Shown here: piece after piece, positions 33,701 through 45,589 of the stretch
Position numbering within the stretch: position 1 is the stretch's first letter
How the letters are laid out: each line of letters begins with the position of its first letter
DNA from: Dreissena polymorpha
Taxonomy: Eukaryota; Mollusca; Bivalvia; Myida; Dreissenidae
Direction: 5' to 3'
NCBI RefSeq assembly: GCF_020536995.1
Contig: NC_068357.1
Coordinates: 63,784,721-63,848,720, forward strand
Length of the DNA: 64,000 bases
Notes under the pieces: generated by a model
Seen by the model: the letters and a program-made list of their open reading frames with translations, nothing else
Told to the model about the DNA's origin: nothing
Databases searched by the model: none
Position numbers and translations under genes: made by a program

Positions 33701-36700
33701 TTGTGACGAAACTATTTGGCTTTCAATGGGCACCTGTCAGTATGTGTCATTGGCTCTGTGAAATTATATAATTGATATCTTTAAAGCATATGTACAATTT
33801 CTTGTAAACTGTGATTTAACTATGTATGGTAATTTCGTAACTCTGTATTCGTCAATTGGTTCTGGGTTGTCCACCATCGTTTAGCTAGCGGTGTTACACG
33901 CTTATTCGCATTGTCTCATTTTGCTCCTTTTCACCATGAAATCAACTGTCGTTTATTGTTGGTGTTTGTATCGTACTGATTTATTCGTTCAGCCGCTATT
34001 CGATTATTTATATTAAGTCATATACACTATCACATTTTTATCAGTGAAAGTAGCCTAGATATAATTTAAATTTTCGTGTTCAATATGTTTTAATAATTGT
34101 GAATTGTGAATAAAAGGTCATCGTGGTGTAATGGATAAGGTGACCGCCTAGCGGGTTCGATCCCCACCGACGGAGCGTTCTTTAGACCTCCCTCAAAGAC
34201 ACAAAGTACTGGTTCTAGGCCCAGGAGTGGACTCGGGAGCTTGTAGAGCCTTAGGTTTTTGATGCAATCGAGCTAAAATAAAAAGGGTGACACTAATAAT
34301 TGTGATGCAATATAACAAATTAATATTTCCAGAAAATACTTACGAGCATAAATGAAGCCCATTTATATCATACAAGTATATTTAAATCTATTATTGTTTA
34401 CTTAATTATTAGACGCTTCATTTATATTGAAAATATTTTATTAATTCGTTGATGATTTGAACAGTTTCCAGACTAGTTTATGCGAAACCGAAAACGGCGA
34501 GTAAGTTTCGAATGATAGCATTGTGTCAATGACAAATTGAATGTGAAACTAACAGTGTACAAATTGAACATCGACCCAACTAATGGTCTACTCTAATAAT
34601 GCATTATTTTAAAATAAGTTTATGCACTTGAAACTATTTGAGTTTCAGACTGTTCACACACGATAGTTAACCATGACAAACTTCGTTATCATAGCTATTT
34701 AAACTGAATTTTTTAGACTCACACGCTTTAATTATAAGAAAATAATCAATTACACACCTTTGTTGTGTGGACGCATACGTCAAGCAGCTCCCGTGTATAA
34801 TATTGAAGAAAATTTAGAAAATGGACAGCTGTTGTTAAATATTAATTGACATATGTCTTCATATACCCGAAATATATGTAACTGTTTTTCTTATTGCATT
34901 CAGTAAAACATTTAAAACACTCAAATGTATCCACAATGTAATTGTTTGGATCCGCACTTTACTTTCCCCGTTAACCTTTTACTTCTAAAACAGTCGAGTC
35001 GCACCATCAGTATGACATTATTTGGTCTAAAAACTCCACGCAAAAAATTGATCTACGCCTGCATTACTCGTATATACATGTGTAGTTACATTTTCTGGCC
35101 TGTAAATAGACAGTACTGTGTTTTATATAAATAGATGTTCATATTGGAGCAAATTGTGTTCGTTTTTCTGCATTACACATCCTTACCCTTCGGTGTAGAG
35201 GCGCCAACTGGTTTGTTTGGTTTCGCCATTGTTTTTGGTTTTGGCGGCACTGCCAGGGCTGAGGTTAAATGAGCGCCTGTATATGAACATAACATAACAA
35301 TAAAGCATAAGGGCATTGTGAGAAATTACGGTAGTTAATATGCAAATAACTTGTTTAGAAATAATTTAACTTCACATATGAACCCGGTAATTTCGTTGGT
35401 ATCATCTGTACACAATACGACCAACACAGCACATGAGCACTTCCATTGGCTTAAACCGGACAAAAGAACAGAACAGTAGCCGCAAATGTTTATTTGCAAA
35501 GGTATTGATTGATTCAGGAAGAAATAGCAATCTGTTCTTGTCTCGATTCTAAATCATTTCAGTTATCAATATTAGGTTTTTACTTATAATTGTATGATTG
35601 TCGCAGTTCAAACGCTAGTGCATTGTTCTATTATACGAAGACAGCCAATTTGACAAATTGTTATGTTCATTTATTAACCCATTTATGCCTAGTGGACTCT
35701 CCCATCCATCTAAATTGGATCTTTTTTTTCCAAAATGAGGGATGTCTAGTATAATATTTCTATATTTAGAATATTTCTTACAGAAATTCCTTTATGCAAA
35801 CAGCGCAGACTCTGATGAGACGCCGCATCATGCGGCGTCTCATCTGGGTCTACGCTATTTGCCAAGGCCTTTTTTCTAGACGCTAGGCATACATGGGTTA
35901 ATTAATAAATTGTTATGTCCATTGCTGCTAAATCAAGCTGCTAGCTCACATTGAGGCGTATCGTATGATTAAAGAGAATATGCCGGAGAGACCTCTTTGA
36001 GGTTTATAGGTTTAGAAGTTTTATTTTTAAATATAAATTACATGTCTAGTTTTATACAAATATCAAGGAGCAATGCAAGGCAACTTTTTAACGATATTGT
36101 CTTGAACGCGGCTCATATTAATATGAAGTTGAAACATGGTTGGACCTTAAATTGAAAACACATGAATGTATAAATTAGATAGCTAGCTAGCAATGCTAGG
36201 GTTCATGAACTAAATAAAATATTAAAACTAACATGACCACTACACAGATATTAAATTAATTGCTACTACAAAACTCGACCATATTAAACAAGAACACATG
36301 TCCGCGTGATTCGATTGTAGGTGCGCCCCAAGAAGTACGTCGAAAAGCCAACCGTGTTGAAAAACGAACTGTCCAACCCCCAGGTTAGAACATGTATACT
36401 GTTTTAGTTAAAATACTGTTTCCTTTTAAATGAAAATAATGCATTAAAGGTCGACATCAATATAATGGAATAATTCAAACATTTTATAAAAGGTGTTACA
36501 TTACTAACTAAATCAAAGTATGTCTATCAATTCTAAATTTTATTAAAATACTAGTACAATGCAAATAATGTACAGACGTATAAAGCAATAAAAACAAAAC
36601 TGAAAATACGTAATAGACCTTCGATCTTTAATCATGTATTACCCAATATCACATATGTATACATTAAACAATGCTTTATACGTATGCATTACACAATACT

Positions 36701-37670
36701 ATCAACGTTTACATGACACAAGGCTACATATGTATACATAACATAATACTATATACGTATACAAATTGACAGTTATTGAGAAGGATGACCAACCACCCGC
36801 GTTGCCATCCAGGAATCCACAGAAACCTAAAACTGATGGTTTGAAAATGTTTCTATATTTACTGTCTGTTACTGTCTGTATTGTTAATACTATTCTTATT
36901 AAAGTTGCTGCGCAAATTCTCTTGTTTTCAAAGACTCTTGATTTTATTACACGTATGAATATAGTACGTATAACTACGTAACAATCCGAGTCGAAGCTGA
37001 GAATATCAACAAAACGTTATTTATTTTTTGTTTAATGTATGAAACGTTAATAAACTGTTTTCTCAACAAATGTTTACTTTATTTGACCACGTCTACGCAT
37101 AATAAGCATACACTATTTAAATCACACTGACTGTACCATTGAATGCATTTTTCTATTCATTTTAATATATTTTCAGATAAATCTGCAGAAATAACAGGTA
37201 CTTACTACAACTCTCAGCAACCGATAGTCCACGAAAGTGCGCCTGTTAAGGCTGATGACTACGAAATACCGGAGGAACCGAAACACGCTCCAAGCACGTT
37301 CTTAGTTTATTATTTCGCATTCATTTGTTATTGTTGTGTTTTAGTAATGGCAGCGATTGAATACAAAACACGATCACACAAACATAGAAGTGTTATATTT
37401 GTAATCCATTACAGTAACTTATTTTTCTAGCAAGGAGTATATGGTTCTATATTAGCGGTTTTTGCAATGCAGTTGAATGTGCTTCTAACAATTTTTTTTG
37501 CAAACAAATAACCACAGATGGACTTTGAAATCCCCGGCATTAACGTTTACTTCATTCCTGTATATTTAAGACTTGTCAAAGGAGCAGCCTGCACACGTGG
37601 TATCGCCCCCTGGTTTTGACCTTGCCTCCATGTATTCTTCTACTAGTGGTATAAAGCTTTATTGATTATT

Positions 37671-37747
<77 letters not shown>

Positions 37748-38576
37748 ATATTAATTGCATATTAGAACGTTTTTGTTTACTTGCTTCGGCAGTTTAAGGG
37801 TTATCAAGGTATATAACAATACCTGCTACACTTTGATCATATGAATATTGAAGCTGGAACACTTCGGTTTTAATCAAACAAATCGTACACGTTGTCAACT
37901 ATGTATTTGAATTATTTCAGATGCCTATAATTTCAAAGAAGGAAAAGAGAAAGCGGTAAAATGTTAACATTTTCATTAAATTTACTATTGCTCATATAAG
38001 ACGTCTATTTAACAAATATTCGCAAACGTATATACTTTTATACTCATGAATTCTAACAACTGAATATTTTAACACACTACGTCTTTTCATTTAAAGCACA
38101 AAGGGATATTCAAGCAAGTCGCAAATTTTGTGAGAAAAAAAGAAACATCCCCAGTAAAGCCAATGACAGCCAACGAAACACCTAATAATCGCCAAGACTA
38201 TGATGATAATTGCGTGCATTACGACGAGGTTAAAGAAGAGGACATGCTAGATAAGAAGACGGGCCTGAAGAAGGGCGCCGCAAAGGCTGCTGCGAATACT
38301 GCCATTGTCAAACCGATGACATCGAAGGGTTCAATGGCGCAGAGTAGCCAATCAAAAGTAAAGCCGTTCATCGAGCTTAACTGCAGCGAACTCGTTGAAA
38401 GATTGAATCTGTGTAAGATGTATGCCTTGGCGAAGGAATGTGAGGAAGGCCGATTAGACGGCGGGTTCTTCAAGTCTCTTACATCTAGCGATCTGGAATC
38501 GGCACTTCATTTGCAGAAACTAGATGTATTGAAGCTTTTACAAATGAGGGACAAAAATTGGATTCCCAATGACTGA
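27736..38576 (+). CDS. GAREM-like adaptor: CABIT domain, proline/tyrosine motif linker, C-terminal SAM domain; about ten exons
   Basis: Exons, joined in frame: 27736-28349, 29049-29149, 31040-31348, 32259-32336, 36321-36383, 36773-36838, 37177 to an unresolved donor (after about 37300), 37571-37648, 37921-37955, 38097-38576. All checked junctions have AG/GT and matching phase. Residues 1 to about 340 form a CABIT domain, starting WSSASYRLDELERKFSFP like the GAREM N-terminus. The linker carries class II SH3 ligands PRPPPR (exon 4) and PALPSR (exon 6), a YYN motif fitting the GRB2 SH2 consensus pYxN, and DYEIPEEP (exon 7). The last exon ends in a SAM domain (CSELVERLNLCKMYALAKEC...) finishing W-I-P, like the W-R-P end of GAREM. 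GAREM proteins link activated receptor tyrosine kinases to GRB2 and ERK signalling in the cytoplasm. Length is about 650-680 residues against about 875 in vertebrate GAREM1. The start ATG follows a GTGGAC; an upstream non-coding exon is possible. No lesions seen. Confidence 0.82.
28372..28634. mobile_element. Palindromic MITE family A, copy 2, in intron 1 of the GAREM-like gene
   Basis: Same sequence order as copy 1 (AACTGGGCATAATGCATGTG, GTAAAGTGTCGTCCCAGATT, nested hairpins, CAGTTTTCTCAGAACATGAC). The left terminus is decayed. It begins only about 22 bp after the exon 1 splice donor at 28350, so reading through the intron runs directly into it. Confidence 0.8.
31783..31858 (+). other. tRNA-like sequence inside left LTR
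   Basis: Shows a D-arm with A-box-like AAGCTCAGCTGG, an anticodon arm CTCGC-CTTGAAA-GCGAG (would-be anticodon TGA) and a T arm with B-box GAGTTCGAGTCCC. Acceptor pairing is imperfect. It is repeated in the other LTR, so it is part of the element rather than a free tRNA gene. Confidence 0.6.
32058..32134 (+). other. tRNA-like sequence inside right LTR
   Basis: Same layout as in the left LTR, with anticodon arm CTCGC-CCTGTAA-GCGAG (would-be anticodon TGT) and a perfect T stem around GGGTTCGAGTCCC. Its anticodon triplet differs from that of the left copy. Confidence 0.6.
32961..33227. mobile_element. Palindromic MITE family A, copy 3, in intron 4 of the GAREM-like gene
   Basis: Ends GTAATTGAGTCGCGTTCTG and CAACAAGGCTCAATTAC are inverted, with the same internal nested hairpins (GCCTGTGCAGTCCGCACAGG and GCCTGTGCGGACTGCACAGG). 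Confidence 0.8.
34116..34286 (+). mobile_element. tRNA-derived SINE
   Basis: The head GGTCATCGTGGTGTAATGG has an A-box, and GCGGGTTCGATCCCC 30 bp later has a B-box. The anticodon region between is shortened. The body (ACCTCCCTCAAAGACACAAA, GGCCCAGGAGTGGACTCGGG) and the tail GATGCAATCGAGCTAAAAT are typical of bivalve tRNA-SINEs. Lies in intron 4 of the GAREM-like gene. Confidence 0.7.
35674..35901. mobile_element. MITE with TTAACCCATTTATGCCTAG ends
   Basis: The left end TTAACCCATTTATGCCTAG and the right end CTAGGCATACATGGGTTAA are inverted repeats. An internal palindrome GAGACGCCGCATCATGCGGC (35816 on) sits near the right half. In intron 4 of the GAREM-like gene. Confidence 0.75.
37674..37742. 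repeat. (TA)n microsatellite
   Basis: About 34 uninterrupted TA/AT dinucleotides directly after the exon ending at 37648, inside the intron before exon 37921. Confidence 0.95.
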
Positions 38577-39949
38577 AATTAGTATTGCGAAACTTTGAGT
38601 ACAGTCAAATTTAGAGTCGGTATTGATTAGCTACAAGTCTATGTACCGCTTTTTATAATCCAGACATAAAACAGTGAGCATAGAGTTGATTCGTAAAAAG
38701 ACTAAATGTAGCGCATATACAAAGTATTAATATTCCCATAATTTGTTACTTTGATTAAATCAACTAATTAGGCAATTTCTTTGTTGAAACGCGGCCCATA
38801 TATTACAATTACATATATTCGAATTATTGAACATTGCATCATATAATCTTTTTTCAATCGATACATTGATTTTGCTGTGGATGTGGGTTTTAAGCTGTTT
38901 TTAAAGATCTAGACGTGATCTGATGCTACATTATTTTGCGTAACAGAGGAAAACCAGTCACAGTCGTGCGATATGGTTGATAATCTGAAAACATGTTCGC
39001 TATTTAATACCATATCGACATTCATAAAATAGTTATCTATTGATGATGAGTTATTTTGAAAAGTTTTAATGAAAACAATATTTGCCTAAAGATAACACAT
39101 TGGTTAATTTAATTTGGTGTGAACTCATCGTTATCAAATATTGGCTATGAGTTTGTTTTAACGTTTGTTTTTATTCGCCTTTTAACACTTCTTCATCTAC
39201 GTTTTGCGATTCTTGAATACATTGGACACTTAAATCTTTATATAGTAAAAACCAACATAAAATACTTCATAGTTTCACGTGCATTAACTTACATTGCAAG
39301 GATGCTTGAATATTAAAACAAACATAAATACGATACGCGTCTGCCTTTGTGTGTGTGTCCTTTTTCAATTTAATATAAGTCCCTACTTGCAGATGTCTCG
39401 AGTAAAAAAAGTAGTTACGCCCGAGTCCCGTAATATTAAAACAAACAAACAAACAAACAATTTCATCGGAATCATTTAAGGATTAACAATCGACCAAATA
39501 ATAAACACCAAATTGATACTGGTAGAATAATCAGCGACTGTTAAATGAACATAAAATAGATTCTGTACACACAATAAATTCCGATGTAATTGTTGTGAAA
39601 CGATTAAGTAATTTCGGTTCGTACCAAGCGTATGTATTATATATTCTATTCTCATCGATCCATTTCGCAGATTAATGTATCGATATGCATTTCTTGCGAA
39701 AGAAAACCTTGTCGGTTTCAGTTGTTACCTTCCATAAATTAAAAAAAAGTAATTTGCTCGGTATAACTGGCACACTAAGTTTGTAACTATTACATAAAGT
39801 AAGATGTGTTTGACTTTTTTTGACAAGTAAACAATAAATTGATTTTTCGCAGAGAAAAAAAAAGGTCAATAGGCCAATTGAATATCCTTTTAAAAAAGAA
39901 CGCCATCCGTCACAGACAATAGCGCACGGCTTTAAATATTGAATACATT
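38577..39949. other. 3' flank of the GAREM-like gene, no gene seen
   Basis: AT-rich. Short ORFs (39119-39479) have no supporting features. Confidence 0.4.
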
Positions 39950-40211
39950 TGAACCGCGTTCTGAGAAGAGTGGGCTTAATGCATGTGCGTAAAGTGTTGT
40001 CCTCGACTAGCCTGTGCAGTCTGCTCAGGCTAATCAGGGACGACACTTTCCGCTTTATGGTATTTTTAGTTTCAAGGAAGTCCCTCTTTACCGAAAATCA
40101 AGTTTAGGCGGAAAGTGTTGTCCCTTATTAGCCTGTGCGGAATGCACAGGCTAATCTGGGACGACACTGTATGCACATGCATTATGCCCATTTTTCTGAG
40201 AACAATGCTCG
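39950..40211. mobile_element. Palindromic MITE family A, copy 4
   Basis: Same order as the other copies: GCGTTCTGAGAAG, GGGCTTAATGCATGTGCG, nested hairpins around GCCTGTGCAGTCTGCTCAGG and GCCTGTGCGGAATGCACAGG, and a TTTTTCTGAGAACAATGCTC end. More diverged than copies 1 to 3. Confidence 0.8.
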
Positions 40212-40505
40212 TTTATATTTAAAAAATGTATAACACTACTTGAAGCCTTTCCTTCGTTTAGAGTAGCCTTCAACTTCGGTCCGATATATGTTATAGGGCT
40301 GAATTTAAGGTAACGTAAAGGGCAGAAGGGCAGTAAATGGTATTAACAATTTCGTTACTGCTGTTACTTCCATAATAACGTTTTTATCTGGAAGGTTATG
40401 CATATATTACCACACTGATGTGCATGTGTGGACCATGTTGCAGGCATTACCATATCCACGTGCTTTTATGGGAGTTTATGAAGATATAAAAGTATATACA
40501 TTTTT

Positions 40506-41095
40506 ATGCCCCCGGTAGGGTGGCATATAGCCGTTGAACTGTCCGTCAGTATGTCAGTATGTGCGTATGTGTGTATGTCAGTCTGTCCGTCCGTCTGAAA
40601 AAAAAACACTTTAACGTTGGCCATAACTTTTGCATTATTGAAGATAGAAACTTGATATTTGGCATGCATGTGTTTCTCATGCAGCTGCACATTTTGAGTG
40701 GTGGACATTCAAGGTCAAGGTCATCCTTCAAGGTCAAAAGTAAAAAAAAATATTTGTTTAAAGCGGCGTTCTCATGAAGCTGCACATTTTGAGTGGTGGA
40801 AGTTCAAGGTCAAGGTCATCCTTCAAGGTCAAAGGTTCAAAAAAATAATTTTTTTTTCAAAGCGGCGTTCTCATGAAGCTGCACATTTTGAGTGGTGGAA
40901 GTTCAAGGTCAAGGTCATCCTTTAAGGTCAAAGGTCTAAAAAAAGATTTTTTTTCAAAGCGGCGTTCTCATGAAGCTGCACATTTTAAGTGGTGGAAGTT
41001 CAAGGTCAAGGTCATCCTTCACGGTCAAAGGAATTTTTTTTAATTTCAAAGCGGCGCAATAGGGGGCATTGTGTTTCTGACGAACACATCTCTTG
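40506..41095 (+). mobile_element. Dispersed repeat family F, copy 3, with internal tandem expansion
   Basis: Starts TATGCCCCCGGTAGGGTGGC and ends GGGGGCATTGTGTTTCTGAC...ACACATCTCTTG. Between about 40674 and 41055 a ~98 bp unit is repeated four times: CTCATGAAGCTGCACATTTT, GAGTGGTGGAAGTTCAAGG, TCAAGGTCATCCTTCAAGG, AAAGCGGCG. The other two copies have this unit once, so the expansion is specific to this copy. Confidence 0.8.
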
Positions 41096-41870
41096 TGGTA
41101 TATGTTTTAATTACGTCCGAACAAGCATTTAATTTTTAATAACGGAACATTATTATAACCATGCAGTGCTTTTTTATGGCAAAGAACCAATTGCCAAACA
41201 ATGAGGTCATAGGTTTTGATAACACAGTAATCCGTAACTGTACCTCTTGATGTTTTTTGCGTCGCACTGAAGTGCGGCGACTAGTATGTAATACGTTTTT
41301 TTTTCGCTTATGGGAGGAAAAGTTTTATTACGGATCAATGTATATATTGTTGTTGTCAGAATATCTTGCATAGTGGTGATATTTTGTGTAAATTATTGTA
41401 AATAAGTACTGCATTTGTGCCTATTACATTTACTACAACATTTATTGCCAATAATACAAAGCTAATTATTTTAATTAATAACTGATCACAGGGACTGGGC
41501 AATAATAAAAGATCACAGGGACTGGTCAAATACGCGAACCGGTGAAACTTTCTGGTTTTGTATAAAAACAAAACTTCTTTGTTCCACTATCATAGCAACC
41601 ACCTAGTTACTTTTAAAGGCGCTATAGAGCGCGAAGCGCGACACGTATTATTAATTGTAATAACGAGTCTTGATAAAGGAAGCAGCCTCTTATCAATGAG
41701 GAGCACCATCACAGCACCCCAGTCTGATTTCTATCAAGTCCTCCTACATATAATTAAATATAAAAGCGACAACTTTAGCGAAAATAAATGCACCATTATG
41801 TACATACATCCCCTATAACCATAGTTCTCATAAAAAATTATTCTAAACTTAATTGGTTTAAGATCGTCTT
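41096..41870. other. No gene seen
   Basis: A small hairpin GTCGCACTGAAGTGCGGCGAC (41263 on) may be a MITE terminus. No coding evidence. Confidence 0.35.
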
Positions 41871-41874
41871 GGCA

Positions 41875-42040
41875 TAGTTGTTATGGTGTTTTTTTAGCGA
41901 TTGGGAGGTCAAGGGTTAGATCCAGACTGTATGAACGTTTTGTTTTATCTTCACCAAAGACATCAAGTACTGTTCTCCCCAGGATCCTGGGCTCATTGTA
42001 TAGTGAAAGTGCGCTGATGCTCCAGAGAAGCCTTGCATTT
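41875..42040 (+). mobile_element. Degenerate tRNA-derived SINE
   Basis: A decayed head (TCTTGGCATAGTTGTTATGG) and B-box-like GGTCAAGGGTTAGATCCAG are followed by CACCAAAGACATCAAGTACTG and CCAGGATCCTGGGCTC, the same body words as the SINE at 34116. Strongly diverged. Confidence 0.5.
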
Positions 42041-42589
42041 AATGGGAGGAAGACGAAGACACAGACATGTCATGAAATCAGCAAGAGAAAAGTAGAAAGT
42101 AACCCTTTTAAGCTTAATGTTTTAATATAGTCTCTAACTTTATCATATTTCAGAAATTTAGTAGTGAACTGAACATATATGCTTACCTTATCAATATCTC
42201 CAAAACATCAAACATAACAACAGTCTTAAGTGTAAAGCATGGCTTCGAGTAAAATGTGTTGATTTATTTAGAGAGCACAGCCCTATATGCCTCGATTATT
42301 TAGCAAAATGTAATTTGTACTTATTCGATTGTGAAGCACTAGCGTAACCAAAACATTTTGCTCAGGCAAGACATTACAACAATTCACCGAACAAAGTAGT
42401 ACGATAATTCAGTTTGTCAACTACATTCGTTGACAATTTGGCAAACGATACATGAATATACATAATATGTTTAATTAATATAATAATTTTGAATGGTAAC
42501 TTAACTGCAAAACAATCAATAAACACGTTATGATTTTAACGTGTAACGGAGGAGTACATGTAAGCATAAGTAAAGTAGAGCACTGTGCT

Positions 42590-42760
42590 ACGTCATAGTC
42601 ACGTGGTATTTTTTCGCAGCACATGTGGTGATTACTTATCTGAGGCTATAGTATTTATAGCCTCAGATTATAAACACATAAGTTTAATTTTACCTGTTGT
42701 ATTATCAGGTAAAATTAAACTTCTGTCAGCGATAAACTTCCCTAAGCGCTAATAGCGCGT
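42590..42760. repeat. Two adjacent strong hairpins
   Basis: CTGAGGCTATAG...CTATAGCCTCAG-type palindrome at about 42640-42668, and AGTTTAATTTTACCTG...CAGGTAAAATTAAACT at about 42682-42722. The second has a 16-bp perfect stem. They probably belong to a decayed palindromic transposon. Confidence 0.6.
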
Positions 42761-44640
42761 TACGCTAAATATCAGCCAACTCTCTGTTCCGATCTTAGAG
42801 ATTCATAAGGAACAGGCACAGGCTTTTCACATATGAATAATTTTAATACACGTATTACACGCACATTCTACATGCAAGAAATAGCGTTTGCTAAATTGCT
42901 TTTAAATCATGGTAAACGGTATCGACATCGTGTATAGCGATATCGTCTAACAAAAACAAAGGAAAACAAGCAGACACAATTGGTATCATATCATTTTATA
43001 AAATATAATCATTCGTGAACACAATTTGCAAATTATAAATAAAAGTATACCACATTATGATTCCACTATGTAGATCTATACTAGATCTATATAATTCAAA
43101 TTTTAAATTGTGCAAGGTCGTGTTCTCCATTTCCGATAAAAGCAGATACAGTTCACTTTAAAGAATTAGGGTGAAGAAAGAAAACAATTGTAGTGCCAAC
43201 ATTAATTGTTGGAACAGATATCCATCAAATATATATAAAACAAAGGTGTAGCGTTTAAGGTGAACGAGCGTGGTTATTATTGAAAAAAAAGCACAATTAC
43301 TGAATGTTCTGTTGCATCACACTTTGGTGTCGACCAATTATTGGTAGTCAATCCCAGACTTGGTTTTGAGCACCGTGTATTGTAGTTTATGTTTGTTATA
43401 AGTGACCCTAAAGTTAAATAGTACATAATCCTTTCAATCATCTTCCTTTCTTTATCCTAGTAGTAATCCGACTCGCAATCGCCATCATCAGCAGCAGAAC
43501 ATCGCGATCATCATCAGTTACAACAATATAATAAAACCATCCCCAGCATCATTTTCTGTAATCATCATCAACAGCAACAAACCTGACTAACATCACCGCC
43601 ATTATATCCATCGTCTTTGTCATAAAAATCGTATCGTCATAAATCTAAACCGTCATTATATTAACATATTATCCCCATCATCAGCATATACTACATGATG
43701 TACACATAATAATGATGAGTGTATTAAGCACGGGTTTCAAAACAATAATTCAGTAAACAGACATGAGTTTTCCTGATGCTGCTGCTGATGAAGATGATGA
43801 TGATTACGATGATGCTGCCTTAAGCGTTTTGAATTATTAGGCAATACTGTTTATGTAATGAACCTTTATTCGTCTGCATCATTACAATCCCCTAAGGTTA
43901 TAAAATTGTTGAAATGGAGAACAAACGAAGCATTTTAATCTGCACCATTTAATTTTCGCATATGCTTAAACGGTCTTTAGTGCATTAAATAAGTAATGCA
44001 CCCCTTATAATCTGCGCACATACTTAAGTTTCGTTTATGCGTTTAATTGCGACGGAGAACCAACACGCCCATGATGATGATAAAGAGGAGGAGGAAGCAT
44101 TGCGACGATGACGTAATTTCTTTTTTATTGTCATAATTTCTAAAAACTGTAATAGTGTTTAGCGCAGCTTTTTATTTTTGTAATTATACTAAGGAAAAAT
44201 AAACATTAAATAACTATCCTGCGGTGGGGGCCCCTAAAAGAAAAGCTATCGAATTACCAATACACCGCGCAGGCTTTTGATATTGGAGCGTTGTTCAAAC
44301 GCTATGTCGGTAGTACACGTTTATAAACTTGAGCATCAGAATCGTATACCTCTGAGGTAAAACGACATACAAATGAAACATGTATTAACGTAATCTCCTC
44401 TTTGATAAAAATATGTAAATACTAAGTATCATATTTAATGTAGGTGTTAAAGTTCCAGTATGGAGTTACAGACGTTGTCCCAGCTCGCTATCAGATCTTA
44501 TTCTCCTTGTCATATAACCTCCAAACTACTTGTAGGTACGTGTTGATCAGTCTCTGATCGCGGCTGAAGTCGATGACATATGAACTTCACCTGTCAGCAT
44601 TATGAGATTGGCATTCTGCCGCGGAATGCAACATTCAAAA
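42761..44640. other. No gene seen; CAT/ATC-rich low-complexity patch
   Basis: From about 43440 to 43810 there is a patch rich in ATCATC and GATGAT words, possibly old trinucleotide expansions. The remainder is unremarkable AT-rich DNA. Confidence 0.45.
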
Positions 44641-44652
44641 ATCCTGCATACA

Positions 44653-45110
44653 TTAATCACTTCTACCAATTTTTCTAGAAATAACTGCTGCTAAAGCTTT
44701 CGTGCATCTTATCACCTCGTTCATAAAATAGTTTTCAATCTTGAAATCGTTACCTCCAAACGCGACCAGCTCTAATTCGCGGTCGATTCCAAGTGAAGTT
44801 TTTCTGCGTATGTTCGTAAAATTATTCGTCTCTGCTAGAGTAAAAGTTTTAAATCTATCTGGTGAAGAGGCATCAACACGTTTGGTTCGTGTTTCACCAC
44901 ACATATTTGCAATATACAAACTCTCTATTGCAGATTCGGTATAATGCCAAAAAAGATTACCTAAGGCTATATCTATCTTTGATGACATGCACCAATCATG
45001 AGCAATACGGTGTTTATTTGCAATTATTTCGACTAAACTAATATGATTGACTTCGAAATTCGTCAAAGTTATACCAGATATCTTTACAAAGTCTGAGTGA
45101 TTTGAATAGC
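44653..45110 (-). CDS. Unrecognised ORF, about 150 codons, possibly an exon of an unknown gene
   Basis: The minus-strand frame is open from about 45110 to the stop at 44653. It encodes a mixed-composition, globular-looking protein rich in charged residues (for example NKHRIAHDWCMSSKIDIALG and SLGIDRELELVAFGGND). There is no membrane segment, no repeat structure and no motif I can name. Its amino-acid composition is more protein-like than the AT-driven ORFs around it. The frame just upstream (45316-45120) also has coding-like stretches on the minus strand but in another phase, so it may be a decayed gene. Function unknown; existence as a gene is uncertain. Confidence 0.3.
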
Positions 45111-45589
45111 GCCCGAAGATCGTGTTCAGCGATTATCAAATCGAAAAAATCTTATACACGGACCAGTCTATGATACAGGAGCTTTACAAATGGTTTCCGC
45201 ATAACAATGTTGCATCTCAAGCCCGTCATATGCATAATCAACTCCTTACGGTTTTGAAGTGCATCGTCAGACTCAAAAGCCGACATACAATTGAGAAACT
45301 AAATCTTACACAATAGGTCAATATGATATTGCCTATCGAAACATACTATTTAAAAGCAAACTCAATTGCTTATAGCGTAAGATTCCTAAGACAGTATGAA
45401 CGCTATTGATTGTAAACCAAATCAAAAGGAATATTATAAACACACACATCACGAAAGTAAGCGGATATACCGTTTTATCTGCTTACATTTTTTAATGTTT
45501 ACACTAGGACATTTTCTTAAGAACATTATTTGGTCCAGTCATATACAATATTCCGATTTCAAAGTGTCGGTTATATTTGTATTTCGAGT

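Noticed and set aside
35161-35290. Short minus-strand ORF starting MAKPNKPVGASTPKGKDV
   Set aside because: Only 18 codons after its Met, no neighbouring exon or family resemblance; too weak to call.
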